DNA from: Anaerosporobacter sp031551385
GTDB lineage: Bacteria > Bacillota > Clostridia > Lachnospirales > Lachnospiraceae
Assembly: GCF_031551385.1 (NCBI RefSeq)
Contig: NZ_JAVBNS010000007.1
Coordinates: forward strand, 1 to 39,623
Reading direction: 5' to 3'
DNA length: 39,623 nucleotides
Program-made: the position numbers and the translations under genes
In this document: piece after piece, positions 24,235 to 31,824 of the stretch
Layout: each line of letters opens with the position of its first letter
Numbering within the stretch: the first letter of the stretch is position 1
The notes under the pieces: generated by a model
The model's input: the letters and a program-made list of their open reading frames with translations, nothing else
The model's database searches: none
What the model was told of the DNA's origin: nothing

Positions 24235-25612
24235 TCCATACTTACCATCATGGGAGTATATTCCCGATGGTGAGCCATATGTGTTTGATAATAGAGTCTA
24301 TGTATATGGCTCTCATGATTATTATAATGGTCACGTATTCTGTTTGGGTGACTATGTATGCTGGTCAGCTCCAGTAGAGGATTTGGGAAACTGGCGTTGT
24401 GAAGGGGTAATCTACTCTAAAACAGAGGATCCGCTTAACAGAGAGGGAAAGATGTGCTTGTATGCCCCAGATATAACGATAGGGCCTGATGGAAGATACT
24501 ATCTATATTATGTACTTGATCATGTTAGTATTGTTTCTGTGGCTGTTTGCGATACTCCTGCAGGCGAATACAAGTTTTATGGTTATGTGCATTATTCAGA
24601 TGGAACTAGACTTGGAGAGCGACAAGGAGATGAGCCCCAGTTTGATCCTGGTGTGCTTACAGAAGGAGAAAATGTTTATCTCTACACAGGATTCTGCGGT
24701 CATGGTGATAAGTCAAGAACAGGAGCGATGGCCACCGTTCTTGAGAAGGACATGCTAACAATAAAGAAAGCACCAGCTATTGTAGTACCAGGCAGTGAAT
24801 ATAGTACAGGGACGGGATACGAAGGGCATGCTTTCTTCGAGGCACCATCTATAAGAAAGCATGGAAATACCTATTACTTTATCTATTCCTCAGAGGTAAT
24901 GCATGAGCTTTGCTATGCTACAAGTAGTAAGCCTACAGAAGGCTTTAGATATCAAGGGGTAATCGTGAGTAACTGTGATTTACATATTGACAGCTATAAG
25001 CCAGCAGAACTTCCCATGGCTTATGGGGCAAACAACCATGGAAGTATCGTAGAGATTGGTGACAAGTGGTATATCTTTTATCATAGGCATACCAACGGTA
25101 CATGGTACTGTAGGCAAGGCTGTGCAGAGGAAATCTGCATAAACGAAGACGGTTATATCAAACAGGTGGAAATGACATCCTGTGGCTTGAACGGTGGTCC
25201 ACTTCCGGGGAACGGGGAATATCCTTCCTATCTAGCATGTAATCTATTTATGGAGGAATCCTCTGTTTATGTCGGTGGGGATAGATTTCCCAAGATTATG
25301 CAAGAAGGCAGAGACGGAGATGAGAATGTGGGATATATATCCAATATGACCAAATCCGCTACTGCTGGTTTTAAATATTTTGAGTGTAAGAATATTAAGA
25401 AAATCGGAATTGCTGTAAGAGGATATGGATCTGGCGAGTTTGAAATCAGAACTAGCTGGGATGGGAAGGTGCTTTCACGAATCGAAGTAAAATTCTCTAA
25501 TGTATGGGAGAGTTATGAGGAAGATATCGATATTCCAGATGGCATCTGGCCAATCTATATCACATATGCTGGAGAAGGAAATGTAAGTCTGAGGTCATTT
25601 TGGCTAAAGTAG
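24215..25612 (+). CDS. Glycoside hydrolase family 43 with C-terminal carbohydrate-binding-like domain
   Basis: A 465-residue intracellular enzyme, probably a beta-xylosidase or alpha-arabinofuranosidase. The five-bladed propeller (residues ~10-310) shows PDGEPYVFDNRVYVYGSHD with the general base Asp (likely D18), YAPDITIGPDGRYYLYY with the modulating Asp and FFEAPSIRKHGNTYYFIYSS with the acid Glu. Residues ~340-465 look like a CBM6-type jelly roll (KYFECKNIKKIGIAVRGYG, then EIRTSWDGKVL). There is no signal peptide. ATG 24215 follows GAGGAG inside the end of the esterase gene; a GTG start at 24200 is possible but weaker. The exact linkage specificity is not resolved, because GH43 covers several activities. 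Confidence 0.9.
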   Translation: MKTTAFNPYLPSWEYIPDGEPYVFDNRVYVYGSHDYYNGHVFCLGDYVCWSAPVEDLGNWRCEGVIYSKTEDPLNREGKMCLYAPDITIGPDGRYYLYYVLDHVSIVSVAVCDTPAGEYKFYGYVHYSDGTRLGERQGDEPQFDPGVLTEGENVYLYTGFCGHGDKSRTGAMATVLEKDMLTIKKAPAIVVPGSEYSTGTGYEGHAFFEAPSIRKHGNTYYFIYSSEVMHELCYATSSKPTEGFRYQGVIVSNCDLHIDSYKPAELPMAYGANNHGSIVEIGDKWYIFYHRHTNGTWYCRQGCAEEICINEDGYIKQVEMTSCGLNGGPLPGNGEYPSYLACNLFMEESSVYVGGDRFPKIMQEGRDGDENVGYISNMTKSATAGFKYFECKNIKKIGIAVRGYGSGEFEIRTSWDGKVLSRIEVKFSNVWESYEEDIDIPDGIWPIYITYAGEGNVSLRSFWLK

Positions 25613-25712
25613 CAATTCGCAGGAGGAATGAAGAGGAAAGTGCTATCGGTGTCTAAAATAGCAAAATTCGCACATGAGACAGCAAGTTTTTGAAAGCTTT
25701 GTTTTCTGAAAA

Positions 25713-25740
25713 TTGATAACATTATATTGTAAAATATAAT
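25713..25740 (+). promoter_or_regulatory. Promoter of the secreted xylanase gene
   Basis: TTGATA (25713-25718), a 16-base spacer and TATAAT (25735-25740) just ahead of the GH10 gene give a leader of under 20 bases. A degenerate catabolite-element-like sequence (TGAAAGCTTTGTTT, 25691-25704) lies upstream but misses the central CG. The gap also has a direct repeat of about 11 bases (AGCAATTCGCA near 25611 and a one-base-longer copy near 25662). Confidence 0.65.
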
Positions 25741-25763
25741 GTTTGGAGAAGAAAGGAGTTCTT

Positions 25764-28700
25764 ATGCGAAGAAAACTAAAAAAACTAGTTGTACTCATGA
25801 TGGCGGCAGTATTTACGCTAGAGAGTATGATTCCGCAGAATGTCTTGGGGGCAGAAGTGGGAGGAGCAGCACGGACAATTACGCAGAATGTGCTTGACAG
25901 CAAAAACACAAATTTTGAAGGTGCGGATGGTAGTGGGGTTCCGTACTGGTGGTATAATTCAAGTGCAACGCTTTCTTTAAGCGATGATTGCTATGAAGGT
26001 AGTAAGAGTATGAAGGTTGTTCCATCCGCAGTAGGCAGTTATGTGGGTGCTGCAAGTAACATGACGGATTCGTTGGAAACTGGGGTTGAATACGAATATT
26101 CCTATTATGCCAAGTTGGCTGAGCCAGCAACACAAGGACAGGTTGCATTGGTACTGAATTACATTTATGCAGATGATTACTCCGATACAAAACAGGTGTT
26201 GGCAGATGTAGATGAGAGTTATACATTTACTTCGGAGAATTGGGTAAATGTAACGGGAACATTTACAGTTGCACCAGAGGATGGAAAAGATATGAAGGGA
26301 ATCCATTTGGTGTTTTCCGCTGTTGATTCAGATACAGCATTTCTAGTGGATGACTTTAAGGTTGGCACTGCGGCAGCAGTGGTAGGCGATAATTTGATTT
26401 ATGATGCGCAGTTTAGTGATGTAAGTAGTGCATGGTATGCGTATGCAAGCGATGCCCAATTTACAAGGGGCACAAATGATATTGCTGATCAGGGGATACT
26501 TGGTGAGGGCTATGGCTATATTACAGGCAGAACCCAGAACTGGGAATGTATTGGTCAGGATATTGCTGATCGTGTGAAGAATAACACGAACTATCAGATA
26601 TCATTTTATGCAAAGTTAGCGGATGATTATGGTTCAGAGACAAGAACCATACAGCTTTGTACAACAAAAAAGGATAGCAATGATAGTGGCGACCAATATG
26701 ATAAATTGACATTAACAGGTGGTTCTGCAACCGTATCAGCGTCAGAATGGACAAAGATAGAAGGAACGCTACTTGTGAAATGGACAGGAGACTTGGAGAA
26801 GCTGACCTTTAAGATTTCAGAACAAGGATTGGCATTAAATAATGGTAACTATGGTAGCTTTTATGTGGCAAATGTTCAGATGTATGAAGTAGAGACACCA
26901 AAGAAAGAAATTGAGACCAATATCAAGGACTTGAAAGAACAGTTTGCCGGGGACATCAATGCTAAAGCAGGCGTTGCCATCCCAGGGTCGGCACTTAGTG
27001 ATGACGTGCGAATGGCGTTGGTAACAAAGCATTTTAATAGTATTACTGCTGAAAATGAGATGAAACCGGATTCTATACTTGGCCAACAGCCAAATATCGG
27101 AGCAGATGGTTATCCAGTGCTGAATTTTAGCAATGCGGATGGAATTATGGATTACATCTATGATTACAATGAAGCAAATCCAGATAAAGAGCCGATTAAG
27201 GTTCGTGGTCATGTGTTAGTATGGCATTCTCAGACACCAGAATGGTTCTTCCATGAGGAGTATGATGCTGCAAAACCATATGTAAGCAGTGCTGTTATGT
27301 TGGGACGACTAGAAAATTATATCGCTAAGGTGATGGATCATTTTGACGGCGCAGACAGCAAATACAAAGGCATGATTTATGCTTGGGATGTTGTTAATGA
27401 AGCAATCAATGACAGTAATGGTGGATTAAGAACTACCGGATCGAGCTGGTACAACGTATTTGGTGACAGTTCTTTTATTACACAGGCGTTTGTTTATGCC
27501 AATACATATGCACCAGCAGATGTAAAATTATTCTATAACGATTATAACGATACAAATGATGTTAAGGCAGCTGGAATCTGTGAATTGATAAAAGAAATCA
27601 AGGCAACACCTGGTGCTCGAATCGATGGTATGGGAATGCAGGCACATTATGATATGTCATCTCCTTCTGTGGGACAATTTGTTAGTGCTGCAAAAGCATA
27701 TGCAGCAGCTCTTGGTGAAGGTAAAGAGTTACAGTTGACTGAGCTTGATTTCAAATCAAGTAATGATTATGATGGTAGTGATAAAAATGCTGAGTATCAG
27801 AAACAAGCATATCGTTATAAGGCAATCTATGATGCAATAATTTCCTTGGAAGAGGAAGGAATTGATTTTGGTGCAATTACAATTTGGGGTACTCATGATA
27901 GCGCATCGTGGCTACAGTCTTCCAATTCTGTTGGTGGTGCCGCTGATGGTAATAGAAAACAATGTCCATTACTATTCGATGATAATTTCAAAGCGAAACC
28001 AGCATATTGGGCGTTTGTTGATGCAAGTAAATTAGAGCCATTTATTTTAAATGGAGTGGCAATCCAGACAAACAATATAGAATCTGCAGTGGTAAAACAG
28101 TATAGCTTCCATGCTGGTGATGCCGAAGTAACCTTCTCACCAATATGGAATGAGAATGGTCTTAAGGTGCAAGTAAAGGTTAAAGATGCAACTGTGAATA
28201 ACACAGATAAAATCACTATTTATGTGGATAGTCAGGATAGCCGTTGTGATGGTGCAAGTGTTGACACCTATACAGTAACAAGAGCACAGGCAACCGTAAC
28301 AGCCGACGGAAACAATGTAACCACGGGTTACATGGCAGATTTTACAATTCCAGTCAGTGGCTTGGCGGTTATGAAAAAAATTGGTATGGATATCAAGGTT
28401 ACCGATAATAACACAACTGGTTCATGGAATGACTTGACTGGAAATCAGGAAAATAGCAGTAAGTATTATGGACAAGTAGTAATGAAACCATATATGGAAA
28501 TCGGTAAGGGAACCGTTACGATTGATGGTACTATTGATAGTATTTGGGCAAAGGTTGATGCAGTACCATTTTCCATTCGTTCCAATTCACCAGAGGCAAC
28601 GGCAACAGCAAAACTACTATGGGATGATAACTATTTATATACATTGATTCAGGTGAGGGACAGTGTTTTAAATAAAAGTAATGCAGCCGCACATGAGCAG

Positions 28701-29855
28701 GATTCCGTAGAGGTGTTCATTGATGAGAATAACCATAAAACAGAGTCCTATGAGGCGGATGATAAACAGTATCGAATTAATTTTAGTAACGAAGCATCCT
28801 TCAATGGAGCAAATTGCAATGCAGACAACCTTCGTTCGAGTGTAGTAGTAACGAATGATGGCTATTATGTTGAGGCAGCATATAAATGGACAGAAATCAC
28901 ACCAGAAATGCTAGCGTTGATTGGTTTGGAAATGCAGATTAATGATGCTTCGGCAGCAGGTAGTCGTGTTGGAACGATGAGCTGGTATGATGAAAGCGGA
29001 ATGGGTTGGTCATCAACAGCCGTATTTGGTACGGCAATGCTTGGGGAAACAGTGAAGGTTGATCCACAACCACAGCCACAACCACAACCACAAGCACAGC
29101 AAGAACCAGTATCAAAATATAGTGTTTCCATTAATGGTGGTAGCGGTAGTGGTAGCTACGAAGTAGGAACAACTGTCACAATCATAGCAGATGCGGCAGC
29201 AAATGGAAAAGAATTTGACAAATGGGTCGTAGAAAGCGGTAGTGTGGAGCTTGCGGATGCGACCAAAGCAACTACAACCTTTACGATGCCAGCACAAGCT
29301 GTAAGCATTAAGGCAACCTATAAAACAAAAATTACTTACTTTGCAAAATTCTCAACCAAGAATGTTTCGATTCAAAAAGGAAAAAAATCAACAGCATTAG
29401 CATCAGATCTTAAAATAGCTACTGGTGATAAGGTAAAAGAATGGAAATCTTCTAATAAAGAGGTTGTCTCAGTAGATAAAAATGGAAAGATCAATGCAAA
29501 GAAAACAGGTTCAGCAGTTATCACCGTTACAACACAGAAGGGCAAAAAGGCATCAGTAACAGTTAAAGTTGTCAGTGGAAAAGTAGCAACTACAAAGTTA
29601 ACTGTGCAGAATAATGCAACTGGTAAGAACATCAAATCAGGTAGCAGTGTGACATTAAAGGTAAAGAAAACGTTGGAATTAAAAGCGGTTGTTACCCCAC
29701 TGATTACCTCTGATACAGTAACTTATAGCACTAGCGATAAGAAGGTAGCAACGGTAAGCAGTACTGGAAAAATTACAGCCAAGAAAAAAGGTACAGCGAC
29801 AATAACAATAAAATCTGGTAAGAAAACAGTAAAAGTAAAAATTGTAGTAAAATAA
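25764..29855 (+). CDS. Large secreted modular xylanase, GH10
   Basis: A 1363-residue extracellular endo-1,4-beta-xylanase. In order: signal peptide (1 to ~30, ending VLGAEVGG); two CBM4/9/22-type xylan-binding modules (~40-185 and ~195-375); GH10 catalytic barrel (~382-755) with HVLVWHSQTPEWFF, acid/base E546 (WDVVNEAIND) and nucleophile E660 (LQLTELDFKS). Then come two CBM9-like modules (~760-905 and ~907-1093, the second with GTIDSIWAKVDAVP), a Pro-Gln repeat linker near 1100, an InlB/Flg_new-type repeat (~1112-1190) and two Big_2 immunoglobulin-like domains with Lys-rich ends (~1193-1363). No LPXTG or SLH motif is seen, so any wall retention would be through the basic Big_2 tail. ATG 25764 follows AAAGGAG; the TTG at 25743 has none. 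Confidence 0.96.
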   Translation: MRRKLKKLVVLMMAAVFTLESMIPQNVLGAEVGGAARTITQNVLDSKNTNFEGADGSGVPYWWYNSSATLSLSDDCYEGSKSMKVVPSAVGSYVGAASNMTDSLETGVEYEYSYYAKLAEPATQGQVALVLNYIYADDYSDTKQVLADVDESYTFTSENWVNVTGTFTVAPEDGKDMKGIHLVFSAVDSDTAFLVDDFKVGTAAAVVGDNLIYDAQFSDVSSAWYAYASDAQFTRGTNDIADQGILGEGYGYITGRTQNWECIGQDIADRVKNNTNYQISFYAKLADDYGSETRTIQLCTTKKDSNDSGDQYDKLTLTGGSATVSASEWTKIEGTLLVKWTGDLEKLTFKISEQGLALNNGNYGSFYVANVQMYEVETPKKEIETNIKDLKEQFAGDINAKAGVAIPGSALSDDVRMALVTKHFNSITAENEMKPDSILGQQPNIGADGYPVLNFSNADGIMDYIYDYNEANPDKEPIKVRGHVLVWHSQTPEWFFHEEYDAAKPYVSSAVMLGRLENYIAKVMDHFDGADSKYKGMIYAWDVVNEAINDSNGGLRTTGSSWYNVFGDSSFITQAFVYANTYAPADVKLFYNDYNDTNDVKAAGICELIKEIKATPGARIDGMGMQAHYDMSSPSVGQFVSAAKAYAAALGEGKELQLTELDFKSSNDYDGSDKNAEYQKQAYRYKAIYDAIISLEEEGIDFGAITIWGTHDSASWLQSSNSVGGAADGNRKQCPLLFDDNFKAKPAYWAFVDASKLEPFILNGVAIQTNNIESAVVKQYSFHAGDAEVTFSPIWNENGLKVQVKVKDATVNNTDKITIYVDSQDSRCDGASVDTYTVTRAQATVTADGNNVTTGYMADFTIPVSGLAVMKKIGMDIKVTDNNTTGSWNDLTGNQENSSKYYGQVVMKPYMEIGKGTVTIDGTIDSIWAKVDAVPFSIRSNSPEATATAKLLWDDNYLYTLIQVRDSVLNKSNAAAHEQDSVEVFIDENNHKTESYEADDKQYRINFSNEASFNGANCNADNLRSSVVVTNDGYYVEAAYKWTEITPEMLALIGLEMQINDASAAGSRVGTMSWYDESGMGWSSTAVFGTAMLGETVKVDPQPQPQPQPQAQQEPVSKYSVSINGGSGSGSYEVGTTVTIIADAAANGKEFDKWVVESGSVELADATKATTTFTMPAQAVSIKATYKTKITYFAKFSTKNVSIQKGKKSTALASDLKIATGDKVKEWKSSNKEVVSVDKNGKINAKKTGSAVITVTTQKGKKASVTVKVVSGKVATTKLTVQNNATGKNIKSGSSVTLKVKKTLELKAVVTPLITSDTVTYSTSDKKVATVSSTGKITAKKKGTATITIKSGKKTVKVKIVVK

Positions 29856-29862
29856 AATGATG

Positions 29863-29904
29863 AGACGGACTGTATGGCTGTGAAATAGCAAATACAGTCC
29901 GTCT
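29863..29904 (+). promoter_or_regulatory. Hairpin after the xylanase gene, no U-tract
   Basis: A perfect 13-bp GC-rich stem (AGACGGACTGTAT at 29863-29875 with 29892-29904) and a 16-base loop that can pair further. The sequence after it is AACTAAAT, not a T-run, so it probably caps the abundant xylanase mRNA or lowers read-through into the esterase gene rather than ending transcription fully. Confidence 0.6.
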
Positions 29905-29928
29905 AACTAAATAGAAGGAAGTGGTTGG

Positions 29929-31824
29929 ATGAGATTATCAGCGTTATTTCAGGATGGAATGGTGTTACAGCGGAATGAGAAGAATTACCTATGGGGATAT
30001 ACAACGCCACAGCTACAGGTAGAGGGAGATTTTTCAGAGAAAAAATTTACGACAACAGCTGGTGAGACGGGATATTTTGAAGTGGAACTGCCAATGCAGC
30101 CAGTAGGTGGACCATATAAGCTAAGGATAATTGCGGATGAAGTAGCGATTATCAAAAATATTATGGTTGGTGATGTGTTCTTGCTTGGTGGCCAGTCTAA
30201 TATGGAGCTACCGATTAGTCGCACATTAGAACTGTATCGGGATGAGATTCATGCAACAGTAGAACCGGATATTCGGATGTTTGAGGTGGCAAAGGAATAT
30301 GAATTTGGTGGAGAAAGAGAAGATGTTTTTTCTGGAAAGTGGCAAGTGGCAGTTGGTGAAGAACTGCTTAGTTTTAGTGCAGCAGGCTATTTTGCAGCAA
30401 AAGCATTAAAGGAACGCATAGGGGTTCCCATTGGATTAATTCAATCAGCGGTTGGTGGAACACCGGCAAAGGCGTGGTGTAGTGAGAAAACAATTCGGCA
30501 GATGGGACTATATACAGCAGAACTTGACCAATGTAAGGAGGAAGGCTATCCAAAGCGAATCGAGCAGGAAGAGCTAGCTAGGGAACAGAGATGGCATTGT
30601 GAAGCGAACGAAGCTTTTGGGAAAACAGCATTGAAAACGGGAACCGTTCATGTGCCAGAATTATGGCGACATGGGCATGAGCTAAGAGATTTTTGTGGTG
30701 CTATTCGTTTGAGAAGGCAGTTTGAATTGTCTGCAGTAGATGGAGAATGTGAAGTGGCATTAGGGGCAATGGTTGATGCTGATAAAGTATACATCAATGG
30801 AACTTATATCGGCGAAACTGAGTATTGTTATCCACCACGCTTCTATCAGATACCAGCAGGTGTTTTGCGAAGCGGTCACAATGAAATAGAAATTAGGCTG
30901 CGGGTATGTCGTGGGCAGGGTGGATTTATGCCAGGAAAACCGTATGGCATTCGGAAAAAATATAGTGATATGTTGTTGCTTGATTTAGCGGGAATGTGGA
31001 ATTATGAAATTATGGAAGTGATGGAAGAGTTACCATATAACACCTTTTTCAATTGGAAAGCAGCGGCACTCTATAATGGAATGCTGGCACCAATTAGCAA
31101 ATGGAATATCAGCGCAGTCCTCTATTATCAAGGGGAATCGAATGTTGACGTGTATAAGAGCTATGAAGCTGAGATGAGAGCGTTAATTGCAGACTGGCGG
31201 ACATTATGGCAAAAACCTGAGCTACCATTTATCTATGTACAGCTGGCGGGATTTTCCGATGGTGAAACCGATAAGCAGGGGCGTGGTTGGGCACTGCTTC
31301 GTGCCGAACAGGAAAAACTTTTGGCAGTACCACAGACAGCAATGGTGGTAGCCTATGATGTAGGTGACTATAGTGACCTACATCCATTTGATAAAAAAAC
31401 AGTTGGAGAGCGGTTGGCATTAGCGGTACGTAAGTTGGTATATGAAGAGGATATTATTGCTAGTGGAGCAAAGGCGGAACAGGCGTGGTGGGATAATGAT
31501 GATATGATACATATTTCCTTCACTTCTGTCGGAAGTGGTTTATGTGTACGAGAAGGTGAGGCAGTTGTTGGTGGCATTGAATTAGTCGATGAGAATGGTA
31601 ATACACAGAAGGCACAAGCAATGATTCAAACCTTGGGTGGAGAGCGGAATCTATTGCAAATTTCCGTACCAAAGGATTTTTCGCCAATTCGTGTATGTTA
31701 CGCGTGGTGGGATTATCCGTTTGAGGCGAACTTATACAATGGGGAAGGCCTACCGATGTTACCATTTTACTTTAATAGAATAGAGAAGAAGTATGAGGGA
31801 CAAGATGGGAAGAAAAACATTTGA
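29929..31824 (+). CDS. SGNH acetylesterase, sialate O-acetylesterase (SASA) type
   Basis: A 631-residue intracellular esterase, here most likely a xylan acetylesterase despite the family name. Block I GQSNMELPIS contains the catalytic Ser; the late block SDLHPFDKKTVGERLA holds the Asp-x-x-His-like pair. Between the two halves (residues ~240-345) lies an inserted GH2-like beta sandwich (RLRRQFELSAVDGECEVALG, then DKVYINGTYIGETEY), as in other SASA proteins of plant-degrading bacteria. There is no signal peptide. The ribosome site AAGGAAG precedes ATG 29929. It overlaps the GH115 gene by 20 bases, the same overlap as between the CE1-like and GH43 genes, and coupling to a glucuronidase argues for action on acetylated glucuronoxylan fragments. 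Confidence 0.88.
   Translation: MRLSALFQDGMVLQRNEKNYLWGYTTPQLQVEGDFSEKKFTTTAGETGYFEVELPMQPVGGPYKLRIIADEVAIIKNIMVGDVFLLGGQSNMELPISRTLELYRDEIHATVEPDIRMFEVAKEYEFGGEREDVFSGKWQVAVGEELLSFSAAGYFAAKALKERIGVPIGLIQSAVGGTPAKAWCSEKTIRQMGLYTAELDQCKEEGYPKRIEQEELAREQRWHCEANEAFGKTALKTGTVHVPELWRHGHELRDFCGAIRLRRQFELSAVDGECEVALGAMVDADKVYINGTYIGETEYCYPPRFYQIPAGVLRSGHNEIEIRLRVCRGQGGFMPGKPYGIRKKYSDMLLLDLAGMWNYEIMEVMEELPYNTFFNWKAAALYNGMLAPISKWNISAVLYYQGESNVDVYKSYEAEMRALIADWRTLWQKPELPFIYVQLAGFSDGETDKQGRGWALLRAEQEKLLAVPQTAMVVAYDVGDYSDLHPFDKKTVGERLALAVRKLVYEEDIIASGAKAEQAWWDNDDMIHISFTSVGSGLCVREGEAVVGGIELVDENGNTQKAQAMIQTLGGERNLLQISVPKDFSPIRVCYAWWDYPFEANLYNGEGLPMLPFYFNRIEKKYEGQDGKKNI

Noticed and set aside
25691..25704. 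Possible catabolite-response element TGAAAGCTTTGTTT upstream of the xylanase promoter
   Set aside because: It misses the central CG and two further consensus positions; not good enough to call.
28865..29131. Minus-strand frame rich in Cys-Gly repeats
   Set aside because: It is the complement of the Pro-Gln linker codons of the xylanase, with no start signal.
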